Of a DNA stretch of 12,626 nucleotides, positions 1-7,089 are shown piece after piece (position 1 is the stretch's first letter; every line of letters begins with the position of its first letter). This DNA is from an uncultured bacterium (GTDB lineage: Bacteria > Bacillota_I > Bacilli_A > RF39 > UBA660). Below the pieces are notes generated by a model that did no database searches, was not told where the DNA came from, and worked only from the letters and a program-made list of their open reading frames with translations. The stretch covers positions 1 through 12,626 of the forward strand of contig CASEAD010000049.1 of the NCBI GenBank assembly GCA_949285775.1, given 5' to 3'. The translations under genes were made by a program, and so were the position numbers.

Positions 1-233
1 AGGGTTTCTTTATTATTTTAAAGGGAATTGCTAAGGATAAGGGAATTAAAAAAAATATTACTCCTCATGTGCTTCGGCATTCTTTTGCTACACACTTACT
101 TAATAATGGGGCTGATTTAAGGAGTATTCAGGTAATGCTTGGACATTCTAATTTATCTACTACCCAAATATATACTAATGTTAGTAAAGATACTTTAAAG
201 GAAAATTATGAGTTATTTCATCCTAGGCATTAA
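1..233 (+). CDS. xerD: Tyrosine recombinase XerD, C-terminal part (5' end outside window)
   Basis: This is the last 76 codons of a tyrosine site-specific recombinase, read in frame from base 3 to the TAA at 231-233. XerD works with a partner (XerC or CodV) at dif to resolve chromosome dimers. The visible part carries the catalytic H-x-x-R box (HVLRHSFATH), the later LGHSNLSTTQ box with its His, and the nucleophilic Tyr in IYTNV. The ending LFHPRH resembles the FHPRA end of Bacillus XerD, which favours XerD over XerC or a phage integrase. In Bacillus subtilis xerD lies upstream of a dacF-containing region. Here a dacB-type gene lies about 2.7 kb away but on the opposite strand. The N-terminal domain and the first catalytic Arg are not visible. 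Confidence 0.9.
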   Translation, partial: GFFIILKGIAKDKGIKKNITPHVLRHSFATHLLNNGADLRSIQVMLGHSNLSTTQIYTNVSKDTLKENYELFHPRH

Positions 234-268
234 AAAACAGTTCTTTTTTGAGAACTATTTTACTTTTT
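233..268. terminator. Bidirectional hairpin terminator between xerD and the DUF1540 gene
   Basis: The arms AGTTCT (239-244) and AGAACT (251-256) pair perfectly around a six-base loop. An A-run lies on the left and T-rich sequence on the right. Read on the minus strand, the stem is followed at once by GTTTTTT, a good U-tract for the DUF1540 transcript. Read on the plus strand it is followed by ATTTTACTTTTT. The position between two convergent genes fits a shared terminator. The stem is short, so efficiency is uncertain. Confidence 0.7.
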
Positions 269-418
269 AGAGAAACTTTTACAGATAGTTTCTTTTTTAT
301 CATTGCAATCGCATCCTTTACAAGTACAACTTATATCTAATACTTCTAAGTCACAACAACTTTCTTTATTGTATTTACAGTTTTCAACATCACATAATAC
401 TTTTGTTTCTTTCTTCAT
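260..418 (-). CDS. Small Cys-rich protein, DUF1540 family
   Basis: A 52-residue protein that starts at ATG 418 after a strong GGGAGG site (spacing about 5 to 6) and ends with TAA at 260-262. It has eight Cys: C9 and C14 in the segment VLCDVENCKYNKE, C21-C22, C31, C33, C36, C38 and C46 in TICKSF give the DUF1540 pattern of an N-terminal C-x4-C-x-Y-N and a C-terminal CxxF-like end. The Cys content suggests metal binding or redox behaviour, but the family has no firmly established function that I know of. It lies 46 bases downstream of the membrane-anchored metallo-beta-lactamase gene and may be co-transcribed with it, although a possible promoter element (CATACTAT, 433-440) lies just upstream. 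Confidence 0.8.
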   Translation of the reverse strand: MKKETKVLCDVENCKYNKESCCDLEVLDISCTCKGCDCNDKKETICKSFSKK

Positions 419-464
419 AAGTGCCTCCCATTATAGTATGCGATTATTTTAACTAATTATTCTA

Positions 465-1712
465 CTAACTAGATAATTGTTCAAAAGATATTTCACCACT
501 CGAAGAAACACTCATTATAACATCGCCATCTCCGGTGATATAACGTTCTTTAAAATTAGAACATACACTTTTAATTCTTTCTGTTACACCATTAACATTA
601 CTTGCTACATTGGTAAATACTACATAGGTTGGGTTTAGATATTCTAATGCTTCTACTTGGTTATTATAACTCATATATCCATGATGGGCTGCTTTATATA
701 CATCAACTTGTCCAATTTCCTTAGCGACTTCTACTTCGGTATTTTCATCTACACCGTAAAAATCGGTATAATCTCCTATGTCGCCAGAAAAATATACTGT
801 AACACCGTTAATGTCTGCAACAGCAACTAAGCTATTGGCGTTGTCAGCCTTTCTATTGTCTGATACGCGGTAATTTACTCCTTCAATATTATATAGTCTA
901 AAAGTAATACTACCTAGCTCGATTATAGAATTCCCTTCATGTGCGGGATTCTTAATGGTAGTACCATCTCTTTCGGCTACTCTCATTACCCTACCATAAC
1001 CACCATGACGAGGTGCTGAATTTACTTTGATATATAGATTTTTTATAGGTATTTCTTGGCTTACACCATTATAGCCTGATATGTGGTCTACGTGAGCATG
1101 ACTTATGAGAACGAATTCTAATTCTGTTGCTCCTAGGTCTTCTAGATATTCTACTATTTTATCAGCGCTACTTTCATACGATGTATCAATCATAGCAAAT
1201 TCTCCATCACTTTCTATGATAATGCAATCACTGTTAGAACTTCCTCCAAAGCCTAAGAAATGAACCTTACTATCACTTGAATCTGATGATACTAGGGAAT
1301 CGCCTTCTGGGAGATCGGGAACTGTGGTATCGACTCGGTTTCCTTCTTCATCTTTTCTTCTTTGGTCTTCTAAATCTTCTAACTCAGCTATTTTTTCAGC
1401 ATTTGCATTAGTAAAACATTCTGCAAAAGCTACATCATTCTCACCTAGTATATTTATTGCAAAATTAACTATTACAGGAACAAAGAATAATACTCCTGCC
1501 ATAAGTATCCGTTTTAGGGCTATGCTTACATTTTTCTTCATGTCATCATCATTTCCGGCGATAACGTTTTTGGCAAAATCTACACTTATCATTACTATTA
1601 GTCCTATTGGTACTAGTATAAAAAGTATTTTTAAAAGACTTGATAGAAACATAATAACTTTTAAAACACTACTATTATTACATATATTAAGTGCTTCTTC
1701 AATAAACAGCAT
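465..1712 (-). CDS. Membrane-anchored ComEC-like metallo-beta-lactamase fold protein
   Basis: A 415-residue protein starting at ATG 1712 after AGGTGG (1717-1722). Residues about 15-95 hold two hydrophobic helices (about 22-45 and 63-90) joined by a charged loop; this looks like the VirB2/TrbC-type two-helix pilin-like proteins common in Firmicutes. An acidic linker (about 100-148, rich in E, D and S) follows. Residues about 149-415 are a metallo-beta-lactamase domain of the ComEC/Rec2 C-terminal kind: HAHVDH at 205-210 (H205, H207, D209, H210 as metal ligands), SGD at 309-311 and AAHHG at 341-345. Such domains usually hydrolyse phosphodiesters, but the substrate here is unknown. The helix arrangement should put the catalytic domain on one fixed side of the membrane, perhaps outside. 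No ComEC channel domain is present. It follows spmB by 90 bases, so it may be read from the spore-maturation operon or from its own promoter. Confidence 0.8.
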   Translation of the reverse strand: MLFIEEALNICNNSSVLKVIMFLSSLLKILFILVPIGLIVMISVDFAKNVIAGNDDDMKKNVSIALKRILMAGVLFFVPVIVNFAINILGENDVAFAECFTNANAEKIAELEDLEDQRRKDEEGNRVDTTVPDLPEGDSLVSSDSSDSKVHFLGFGGSSNSDCIIIESDGEFAMIDTSYESSADKIVEYLEDLGATELEFVLISHAHVDHISGYNGVSQEIPIKNLYIKVNSAPRHGGYGRVMRVAERDGTTIKNPAHEGNSIIELGSITFRLYNIEGVNYRVSDNRKADNANSLVAVADINGVTVYFSGDIGDYTDFYGVDENTEVEVAKEIGQVDVYKAAHHGYMSYNNQVEALEYLNPTYVVFTNVASNVNGVTERIKSVCSNFKERYITGDGDVIMSVSSSGEISFEQLSS

Positions 1713-1802
1713 CTTACCACCTATTTCTTTAATTTATTTCTTTATTAAATGATACCACAAAATGGGAAAATATGAAATAATTTTAGGGTGGTTTTTTATT
1801 TT

Positions 1803-2312
1803 TTATAATAATATTGATACAACTATAAGAGAAATTATTATCGTTATAAAGTCAGTTAATAATCCTACTATAAGAGCATATCTAGTTTTTTTTATTCCTA
1901 TAGTAGCGAAATATAGACTTATTATATATATAGTTGTATCTGTACTTCCTTGTAATACTGATGCTACTCTGCCTACAAAACTATCAGGGCCATATGTTGA
2001 AAGGATGTTATCTAATAAGATTAAAGATGAACTGCCTGATATAGGGCGCATAACTGCTATTGGTAATAATTCTTTGGGAAAGTTTAAGATATCTAGTAAT
2101 GGTTCTAGATAGATTGTTAAATCGTTAATGATATTACTAGATATTAAGACATTTATACATAAACTCATAGTGAAGATAGTAGGGAAAATATTTAATATCA
2201 TTTTTAATCCTTCTTTTACACCTTCTATAAAGACGTCATAGATATCTACTTTTTTTATTAGGCCATAAATAATTATAAATAAAACAATTATAGGGATAAT
2301 AAAATTAATCAA
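1803..2312 (-). CDS. spmB: Spore maturation protein B
   Basis: A 169-residue membrane protein with about four to five hydrophobic segments (about 3-20, 40-60, 75-90, 123-140, 147-168). The conserved SpmB core is clear: RPISGSSSL near residue 90, then GPDSFVGRVASVLQGSTDTT near 110-129, and IGIKKTRYAL. SpmB acts with SpmA during spore core dehydration in Bacillus subtilis; loss gives spores with a wetter, less heat-resistant core. These proteins belong to the Gate/nucleoside-recognition-like membrane family, and the transported molecule is not settled. The start appears to be TTG at 2312, which overlaps the end of spmA by eight bases, with TGGAG a few bases upstream; the next Met is about 37 residues in and would cut off the first helix. 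Confidence 0.9.
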   Translation of the reverse strand: MINFIIPIIVLFIIIYGLIKKVDIYDVFIEGVKEGLKMILNIFPTIFTMSLCINVLISSNIINDLTIYLEPLLDILNFPKELLPIAVMRPISGSSSLILLDNILSTYGPDSFVGRVASVLQGSTDTTIYIISLYFATIGIKKTRYALIVGLLTDFITIIISLIVVSILL

Positions 2313-2892
2313 AATATCTCCAGATATGATAGAATATTTTATCTAATATTAGGCCTATTAATAAAGATAATATGGTAGTTATAATGCAAGCGGGTATAAT
2401 ATCAGTAGCGTCTTTAGCGTTGTTTAGTAATCTAAAACTTATAACTGTAGTTGGTATTATGGTAACAGAGGCTGTATTGATAATTAAAAAGGTGATCATA
2501 CTTCTAGAAGCAACTTCTTTATTATTATTTTCTTCTTGCATACTTTTCATAGCTTTTAAACCAAATGGTGTAGCAGCATTACCAAGTCCTAGCATATTCA
2601 TAACGATATTTGAAGTTATATAACTTATGGAAGGGCTTTCTTTTTTTAAGTCTGGGAATATTGGTTTTATTATGATTGAGGCATATTTAGATATTTTAGT
2701 AAGTAGTCCGCTAGTGGATGCTATTTTCATAATACCAAGCCAAAGGCATAAAAGAGGAATCATTTTTAATATTATATCGATGGCTTTAGTGCCTGATGTT
2801 ATTAGGCTTTGGTTTACTATGCTAATATTTCCGGTTAAAGCACTATAGATTATACCTATTATTAAAAATATTCCAAATATATAATTAACCAT
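2305..2892 (-). CDS. spmA: Spore maturation protein A
   Basis: A 195-residue integral membrane protein with about four to five helices (about 3-20, 40-60, 130-155, 163-185). The SpmA signature is seen in TSNIVMNMLGLGNAATPFGL (about 93-112) followed by KAMKSMQE. It pairs with SpmB in spore core dehydration during the last stages of sporulation. The ATG at 2892 lies inside the last codons of the carboxypeptidase gene (eight-base overlap) and is preceded by AAGGGAG, so the two genes are translationally coupled. Length and motifs match the family, with no sign of decay. Confidence 0.92.
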   Translation of the reverse strand: MVNYIFGIFLIIGIIYSALTGNISIVNQSLITSGTKAIDIILKMIPLLCLWLGIMKIASTSGLLTKISKYASIIIKPIFPDLKKESPSISYITSNIVMNMLGLGNAATPFGLKAMKSMQEENNNKEVASRSMITFLIINTASVTIIPTTVISFRLLNNAKDATDIIPACIITTILSLLIGLILDKIFYHIWRYFD

Positions 2893-3967
2893 TTATAAGC
2901 TCCCTTATATAATCAAAGATTGTTTTATTTTTCTTATTTTTATTAGATTCCTCTATATAGATATTTTCTTTATATAATAATTCTTCATCTAAGTATATAT
3001 AATTATATCCTACTTTATCTCCAGATTTATAATTTGGGAGTTTTTCTAAGACTATTTTACTTATTAAAGAAGATGTTTCATTATTTTTTAAAGGGATATA
3101 GACATCATTTTCTATATAGAATGTTCCGTTATAATAGGTATCTCCTATAACATTGAATTTATTTTTATTTAATACTTTATAGGCTGTATAGTTGTTAAAA
3201 GCATATTCATATAGATCTATATGAGTATTCCAATCATCAGAATCTCTTATTGTTACTACGATAAAGTCCATATTATCATAACTTGCTGTACTAACTAGTG
3301 TTCTTTTAGCTTTTTCAGTATATCCTGTTTTTCCTCCTGTTATATAGTCATAGTTTAGTAGTTTATTTTTATTTTCCCATATGTAGGTTTTTTTGTTTGT
3401 TTTTAAGGTATAACTTTTTGTTTTGACAATCTCTTGATATTCAGAATACTTCATAGCGTATCTAGTTAAAAGAGCCATATCATAGGCAGTAGAATAGTTT
3501 CCACTATCGGTATTATCTAGACCACTGGGATTATTAAATATAGTATTAGTCATACCTATCTCTTTTGCTTTGTTATTCATTTTTTCTACAAATTTTTCAA
3601 CAGTTCCTCCTACATATTTGGCAACCATTAAGGCGGCATCATTACCACTTCTTAGCATTAATCCATATAATAAATCTCTTAGGGTTAATACTTCACCTAC
3701 TTCTATATATATTCCGGAACCATATGATTCTAATATTGTATCGTCAACTGTTACTTCGTTATCTAATTTATTGGATTCTATTGCAAGTAGGCAGGTCATT
3801 ATTTTGGTAATAGACGCTATTAAAGCTGGAGTATTATAATTTTTGCCGGTAATTACTCTACCTGTTGTTTGATCCATTAATATATATTCGTAGGCACTTG
3901 AGGTGCTAGCATTACAATAATTTACACTAATAAAAAATAAAAGGACAAATAGTAATATCTTTTTCAT
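2885..3967 (-). CDS. dacB: D-alanyl-D-alanine carboxypeptidase, DacB/DacF type (S11 penicillin-binding protein)
   Basis: A 360-residue exported protein that trims the terminal D-Ala from peptidoglycan stem peptides. A signal peptide covers residues 1-20 (KK, a hydrophobic stretch, then NYCNA before ST). The three active-site motifs of the S11 family are intact: SITK with nucleophile S52 and K55, SGN at 107-109, and KTGYT starting at K213. The segment from about 255 to 345 is the usual C-terminal beta-rich domain of low-molecular-weight PBPs, and the end is an amphipathic-looking helix that may touch the membrane. In Bacillus subtilis the spore-cortex enzyme PBP5* is encoded by dacB directly ahead of spmA and spmB; the same order and overlap here make a cortex role likely. 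By sequence alone it could equally be called DacF. The start follows AGGTGG four bases upstream. Confidence 0.9.
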   Translation of the reverse strand: MKKILLFVLLFFISVNYCNASTSSAYEYILMDQTTGRVITGKNYNTPALIASITKIMTCLLAIESNKLDNEVTVDDTILESYGSGIYIEVGEVLTLRDLLYGLMLRSGNDAALMVAKYVGGTVEKFVEKMNNKAKEIGMTNTIFNNPSGLDNTDSGNYSTAYDMALLTRYAMKYSEYQEIVKTKSYTLKTNKKTYIWENKNKLLNYDYITGGKTGYTEKAKRTLVSTASYDNMDFIVVTIRDSDDWNTHIDLYEYAFNNYTAYKVLNKNKFNVIGDTYYNGTFYIENDVYIPLKNNETSSLISKIVLEKLPNYKSGDKVGYNYIYLDEELLYKENIYIEESNKNKKNKTIFDYIRELING

Positions 3968-4136
3968 ATAACCACCTATAAAATAGTATGAAAATAATAT
4001 TATATTTAGTCCTTATCTAATATTAATAATTTAATCTAATAGTAAATTAAATATACTTATAGTTGTAACTCTATTATTTTTTAGTTTTTTATCTTTTAAA
4101 TATCAATATTTATTCTTGAGTTGTTTGGTATAAGTA
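3968..4136. other. Intergenic region upstream of the dacB operon
   Basis: These 169 bases separate the end of the 543-residue gene from the start of the dacB-spmA-spmB operon. The sequence is extremely AT-rich. It has a TATAAT hexamer on the minus strand (3999-4004) and the octamer CATACTAT (3983-3990) but no convincing -35 for either. Only short AT-only inverted repeats occur, so no good terminator for the upstream gene can be named. I see no open reading frame with a start and ribosome site. Confidence 0.4.
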
Positions 4137-5768
4137 TTATTTTGCTCTTCCTGAATTTTCTATTTCTTCTAATTTTTTATTAACAGTAGAACTTAGTATA
4201 TTGTAATTCATTATTAACTCTAGTGCTGAAATATCATCTTCTAGGGTGTTAGTTTTAGGATTATAAGTAAAGAAATATGTATGTTCTTCTAGATTAGTTT
4301 CGTTATATACACCAATTAAGAAACTATAATTTTCTAGACTATCATCTAATGCGATAGATGAAAATAATATTCTTTTATTAAAATTATCGGTACCTGATAA
4401 TTCGTTTTGAAATATTTTTCTTATATATTCTTTAATAAAGTTTTGTTGTTCTAGGGTACCATATGTGCTAAATGGTGGTATATATCCTGTTTTGATTGTC
4501 TCGTCACATTCAAAGTCATGCATGAATAATATTTTTAATTTTTTATATAAGAATTCATTACTAAACTCTTGGTGTTCATAATCTAATTGATTTTGTCTTA
4601 ATTTTCTTTGATCTATATAGAATTTTAATAGGTTTCTTAGACTATTTCTATATCTAGCTGAATTTTCCACTAAAGTTTTTTCATTATTTGATGTAATTAA
4701 TAGTTCAATGGACTTTAATAGATTAATCATTGAAGAAGATATAGCAAAGGCGTTACCGTATAGTTCTTTTCCGTTTACATCAACTTGATTTTCTTTACTA
4801 GTTTTGTTAATAAAGGCTTTTAATTCTAGACTTATAGAAGTAAAGTCTTTTTGTAATAAGAAGTTAATTATTTTTGTTTTGGTTTCATTATCAAGATGAG
4901 TGTTTAATTTTCTTTCTATTAATGATATTGTTCTTGTTAATATATATAATTCTAATTCTATTATTTCATTTTCTGATAAGTTGTTTATTCTTTCTTTATT
5001 AAACTTTTTAAAAAGTTCTTCTAATCCTTGATAGAAATTTTCATTATCATTTAATATTAATGTGTCTATATGTTTTTGATCAACGTTCTTTCTATGAATA
5101 TTTGATAAGTTTGGTACATAGTCATAGGTATCTTTACCAAATAATGTTAGATATCCTATCTGTTTATCTATTTCTTTTAATTTTTCAAGTGACATGGTGC
5201 TGTTAAGTATTTGTTCTCCTTCGTAATACTGTATTTTTTGACCATTTTTATCTAAGCGATAAGTTTCAGTTTTTGGATCGATTGCATAATATGATACATT
5301 AGTAGCAAAGTGTTCAGTAGCAAAACCAAATTTGATATTTACAAGGTCTGCATTTAAAGTTAGGAAATATTTTTTATCTTCTTCACCAGTGTAAAGAACA
5401 AAGTAATGATAAACATCATATGAAGGTGAATCTGGTGTTTGTTGATATGGTGCTGCATTTACGGTTTTCATTAGTTTGGCGTCTATTCCTACTCTATTTA
5501 ACATATTAACTAACATTTTAGCGGATACTTGGCATGTTACTTGAAAAGATGAATCCTTTTCGTTTATTTCTTTCATTTGACTAGCATTTAAGCGATAATC
5601 TTCATCATATTTTTTCTCTACAGAATAGAAAAATTTTGTATTCTTACTTATTATTTTTCCTAGAGAGATGTAGATATATCTAGCGGTTGTATCTTTATCC
5701 CAGCCAAACCAATATATTCCAAAGCGCGCTTTATTGACTATTCTATCCATTTTTTCTTCTATTTCCAT
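4137..5768 (-). CDS. Unrecognised 543-residue protein with a transglutaminase/papain-like N-terminal region
   Basis: I do not recognise this gene as a named family. Residues about 25-150 read like a transglutaminase-like fold: a helix (TARYIYISLGKIISK), then VTCQVSAKMLVNMLNRVGIDAKLMK with a candidate nucleophile C79 at the start of a helix, a strand with H121 (VYHYFVLY), and a later strand with D141 (FLTLNADLV). The order and spacing C79-H121-D141 fit the Cys-His-Asp triad of that clan. The remainder (about 190-543) is mostly charged helical sequence. There is no signal peptide or membrane helix, so it is likely cytoplasmic. The start is preceded by AGAAGG, and a 22-base gap follows the remains of the upstream small gene, suggesting one transcript from the promoter near 6720. 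Substrate and role are unknown. Confidence 0.6.
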   Translation of the reverse strand: MEIEEKMDRIVNKARFGIYWFGWDKDTTARYIYISLGKIISKNTKFFYSVEKKYDEDYRLNASQMKEINEKDSSFQVTCQVSAKMLVNMLNRVGIDAKLMKTVNAAPYQQTPDSPSYDVYHYFVLYTGEEDKKYFLTLNADLVNIKFGFATEHFATNVSYYAIDPKTETYRLDKNGQKIQYYEGEQILNSTMSLEKLKEIDKQIGYLTLFGKDTYDYVPNLSNIHRKNVDQKHIDTLILNDNENFYQGLEELFKKFNKERINNLSENEIIELELYILTRTISLIERKLNTHLDNETKTKIINFLLQKDFTSISLELKAFINKTSKENQVDVNGKELYGNAFAISSSMINLLKSIELLITSNNEKTLVENSARYRNSLRNLLKFYIDQRKLRQNQLDYEHQEFSNEFLYKKLKILFMHDFECDETIKTGYIPPFSTYGTLEQQNFIKEYIRKIFQNELSGTDNFNKRILFSSIALDDSLENYSFLIGVYNETNLEEHTYFFTYNPKTNTLEDDISALELIMNYNILSSTVNKKLEEIENSGRAK

Positions 5769-5790
5769 TTTTTTACCTTCTATCTATGAT

Positions 5791-5958
5791 TTATTTTCTA
5801 TTGGATAGTTTATTTGCCCATTCTTCTAGCAATTTTAAACTATTATTATGTTCTTTATCTAATTCTATTAGTGTCTTAAATTTAATATCTTTTTCTTCTT
5901 CTAAAGCTGATAAATAATAATATAGGTTTTTACCAATTAATTTATAACCCTTTGTAGA
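5791..5958 (-). pseudogene. Out-of-frame 3' tail of the upstream small gene
   Basis: This 55-codon open stretch has no ATG, GTG or TTG start and overlaps the last seven codons of the preceding gene in another frame. Read through, it gives a charged helical ending with LLEEWANKLSNRK just before TAA. From memory, small Firmicutes proteins that begin with a segment like ILNKKGYYTEIC often end with a similar 'kWANnLPnR' motif, so this looks like the original C-terminus of that gene, separated by a frameshift near 5940-5958. The alternative is chance coding potential or translation by programmed slippage. Confidence 0.45.
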
Positions 5959-6260
5959 TTATCAAATTTATATTCTTCTTTAAATATTATAAGGGTTGAA
6001 TCATAATCATATTTTTTAATTATGTTTTTTATTTTATCTTTAGTATTATCATTTATTATCAATAATTTTTTTTCAATTAAATCGTGAATTATAGCGCTAA
6101 TTTGAAATGTTCTTGATATACTTGCACTACTGCATATTTCAGTATAATAGCCTTTTTTATTTAATATAGATATTGTTTTAGATAGCTGTTTATCAATTGC
6201 TATGATGTCTTTTTCAACATTAAATGTTTTACTATCTAAACAAGTATAATTACTTAGCAT
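5937..6260 (-). CDS. Small unrecognised protein, probably frameshift-truncated
   Basis: A 107-residue protein if started at ATG 6260. Upstream GTG and ATG codons (6269, 6266) lie inside the ribosome site AGGTGAT, which decides for 6260. A helical segment (about 22-33) leads into LNKKGYYTEICSSASI, resembling a domain seen in small Firmicutes and phage proteins where the motif is usually close to 'LNkkGYkTxxCCSGH'; here the SGH part is changed to SAS. A second frame continues the protein with a plausible family ending (5791-5958). The function of that family is not known to me. It lies between the 119-residue and the 543-residue genes and is probably co-transcribed with both. Confidence 0.5.
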   Translation of the reverse strand: MLSNYTCLDSKTFNVEKDIIAIDKQLSKTISILNKKGYYTEICSSASISRTFQISAIIHDLIEKKLLIINDNTKDKIKNIIKKYDYDSTLIIFKEEYKFDNLQRVIN

Positions 6261-6264
6261 TTGC

Positions 6265-6271
6265 ATCACCT
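6265..6271 (-). promoter_or_regulatory. Ribosome binding site that fixes the start at 6260
   Basis: The minus strand reads AGGTGAT at 6271 to 6265, four bases ahead of ATG 6260. It overlaps the GTG and ATG codons at 6269 and 6266, which therefore have no room for a Shine-Dalgarno pairing at normal spacing. Confidence 0.6.
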
Positions 6272-6336
6272 ACTAATAATATTGTTATTTTTATGATACA
6301 ATGAATTACTAAGAGCAACTTATATCATTCTTCCTA

Positions 6337-6696
6337 CTATTTTGTTTTAATTTTTTCATCAATATCTGTTAAATCAATATTACTTATATCAAAAATTGTA
6401 TAGTTATTTTCATATATATATTCCCATAATACTTTTATCAGGCATTTATATAACTTACTATTAGCTTTTTCCATTTTATCAAGTTTTATATTATTTTTTT
6501 TAGTATAAGCAAAAATATTTGGTATTTTTTTTATATCATATTCAATTGATTCGCTATTAAGATATAGATTAATTAAATAATAATCATATCCTCCATCACC
6601 AATTCTTACATATGCTAAGAGTGAAAGTGTGTTAGTAGAATCGTTAGATTTATTAAAATTATTTTTAATGTAATAAAATTCTAGGCTTTCTTTCAT
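6337..6696 (-). CDS. Unrecognised 119-residue protein
   Basis: I do not recognise this protein. It has no signal peptide, membrane helix or Cys cluster, and looks like a small soluble alpha/beta protein: strand-like segments around 22-33 (LLAYVRIG) and 38-48 (DYYLINLYLNS), then a Lys-rich region and a helix around 80-95 (YKCLIKVLWEYIY). The start is firm: ATG 6696 follows AGGTGAT (6700-6706), and a well-spaced promoter lies just upstream, so this is the first gene of its transcript. The neighbours downstream are the frameshifted small gene and the transglutaminase-like protein. Confidence 0.6.
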   Translation of the reverse strand: MKESLEFYYIKNNFNKSNDSTNTLSLLAYVRIGDGGYDYYLINLYLNSESIEYDIKKIPNIFAYTKKNNIKLDKMEKANSKLYKCLIKVLWEYIYENNYTIFDISNIDLTDIDEKIKTK

Positions 6697-6717
6697 TATA
6701 TCACCTCAATTATCTAT

Positions 6718-6746
6718 ATTATATATGTTTTTTTTATAAATGTCTA
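6718..6746 (-). promoter_or_regulatory. Sigma-A-like promoter for the 119-residue gene unit
   Basis: On the minus strand TAGACA (6746-6741, five of six matches to TTGACA) is separated by exactly 17 bases from a perfect TATAAT (6723-6718). Transcription would start near 6711, about 15 bases ahead of the ATG at 6696 and just before the ribosome site AGGTGAT. The spacer contains an A-run that should bend the DNA. It marks the boundary between the ATPase-pilin operon and the next unit. Confidence 0.75.
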
Positions 6747-6820
6747 CTATTATATTTGTATTAAAGTTATATAAGTTAAATTGTTTATTAAAGCATATAA
6801 AGGTTATGAATAGGTAAACA

Positions 6821-6841
6821 CACCATTAGGTACTAATGGTG
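6821..6841. repeat. Perfect 9-bp inverted repeat, possible operon-end hairpin or operator
   Basis: The arms CACCATTAG (6821-6829) and CTAATGGTG (6833-6841) are perfectly complementary around the three bases GTA. It lies 35 bases past the stop of the pilin-like gene and about 75 bases upstream of the -35 of the next promoter. Read on the minus strand, it is followed by TGTTTACC, a poor U-tract, so it may be a weak terminator, an RNA-stabilising hairpin or a protein-binding site. Confidence 0.5.
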
Positions 6842-6875
6842 ATATTCTCCTTAAAAAAAAGAAGACTATTAGGTG

Positions 6876-7088
6876 TTATTCAAACATGCGGTCTTCATCC
6901 CCTTCACAGTATCCTTCTCCTATTTTTTCTCCTTCGACATAATCTTTTCCTATCATTTCACAGCCCATTTTAGTGACACTATCTTTTAAATAACCTCCAA
7001 ATATTTTAACTAAGCTGATGGCAATTACAGTTATTAATGAGATTATTAAAACATATTCTACTAATGTTTGTCCTTTCCTATTTAACAT
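6876..7088 (-). CDS. Flp-type (type IVb) pilin-like protein
   Basis: A 70-residue protein beginning MLNRKGQTLVEYVLIISL. The short positive leader, the G-Q cleavage context and the Glu five residues after the predicted cut (G6, then QTLVE) followed by a hydrophobic helix of about 20 residues are the hallmarks of a class III/IVb prepilin processed by a TadV/PilD-type peptidase. After the helix comes a short acidic tail with two Cys (C33 and C51 counted from this Met), which could form a disulfide outside the cell. The start at 7088 is chosen over the upstream in-frame ATG at 7130 because GAAGGAG sits eight bases ahead and because the leader then has normal length. It is the last gene of the ATPase-like operon, overlapping the 53-residue gene by none and following it by one base. 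No Tad assembly genes are in the window. Confidence 0.75.
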   Translation of the reverse strand: MLNRKGQTLVEYVLIISLITVIAISLVKIFGGYLKDSVTKMGCEMIGKDYVEGEKIGEGYCEGDEDRMFE

Positions 7089-7089
7089 A

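Noticed and set aside
1743..1795. Inverted repeat with ACCACAAAAT and ATTTTAGGGTGGT arms, followed by T-run on the plus strand, as terminator
   Set aside because: The T-run lies on the plus strand, where no gene ends; the minus strand has no T-run after the stem. The stem has a three-base bulge and a long loop.
1324..2848. Plus-strand open frames at 1324-1752, 1762-2112, 2372-2623 and 2627-2848
   Set aside because: They lie opposite well-supported minus-strand genes (or overlap them almost fully), lack ribosome sites and resemble no protein; they are shadows of hydrophobic codons.
3565..3839. Two overlapping plus-strand frames opposite the carboxypeptidase
   Set aside because: They lie opposite the active-site region of an intact S11 enzyme and show no start signals.
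3983..4004. TATAAT (3999-4004) and CATACTAT (3983-3990) as a firm promoter for dacB
   Set aside because: No -35 of fair quality is found at the right spacing for either, and a start from CATACTAT would fall inside the ribosome site. In such AT-rich sequence these hexamers are common.
6284..6330. TTGCTC and TATCAT ahead of the 107-residue gene as promoter
   Set aside because: The spacing is 14 bases, too short for a sigma-A promoter, and the gene can be read from the promoter at 6718-6746.
6842..6860. AAGGAG on the minus strand near 6852 as ribosome site of a small gene
   Set aside because: No ATG, GTG or TTG follows at a suitable distance; the reading frame ends after a few codons.
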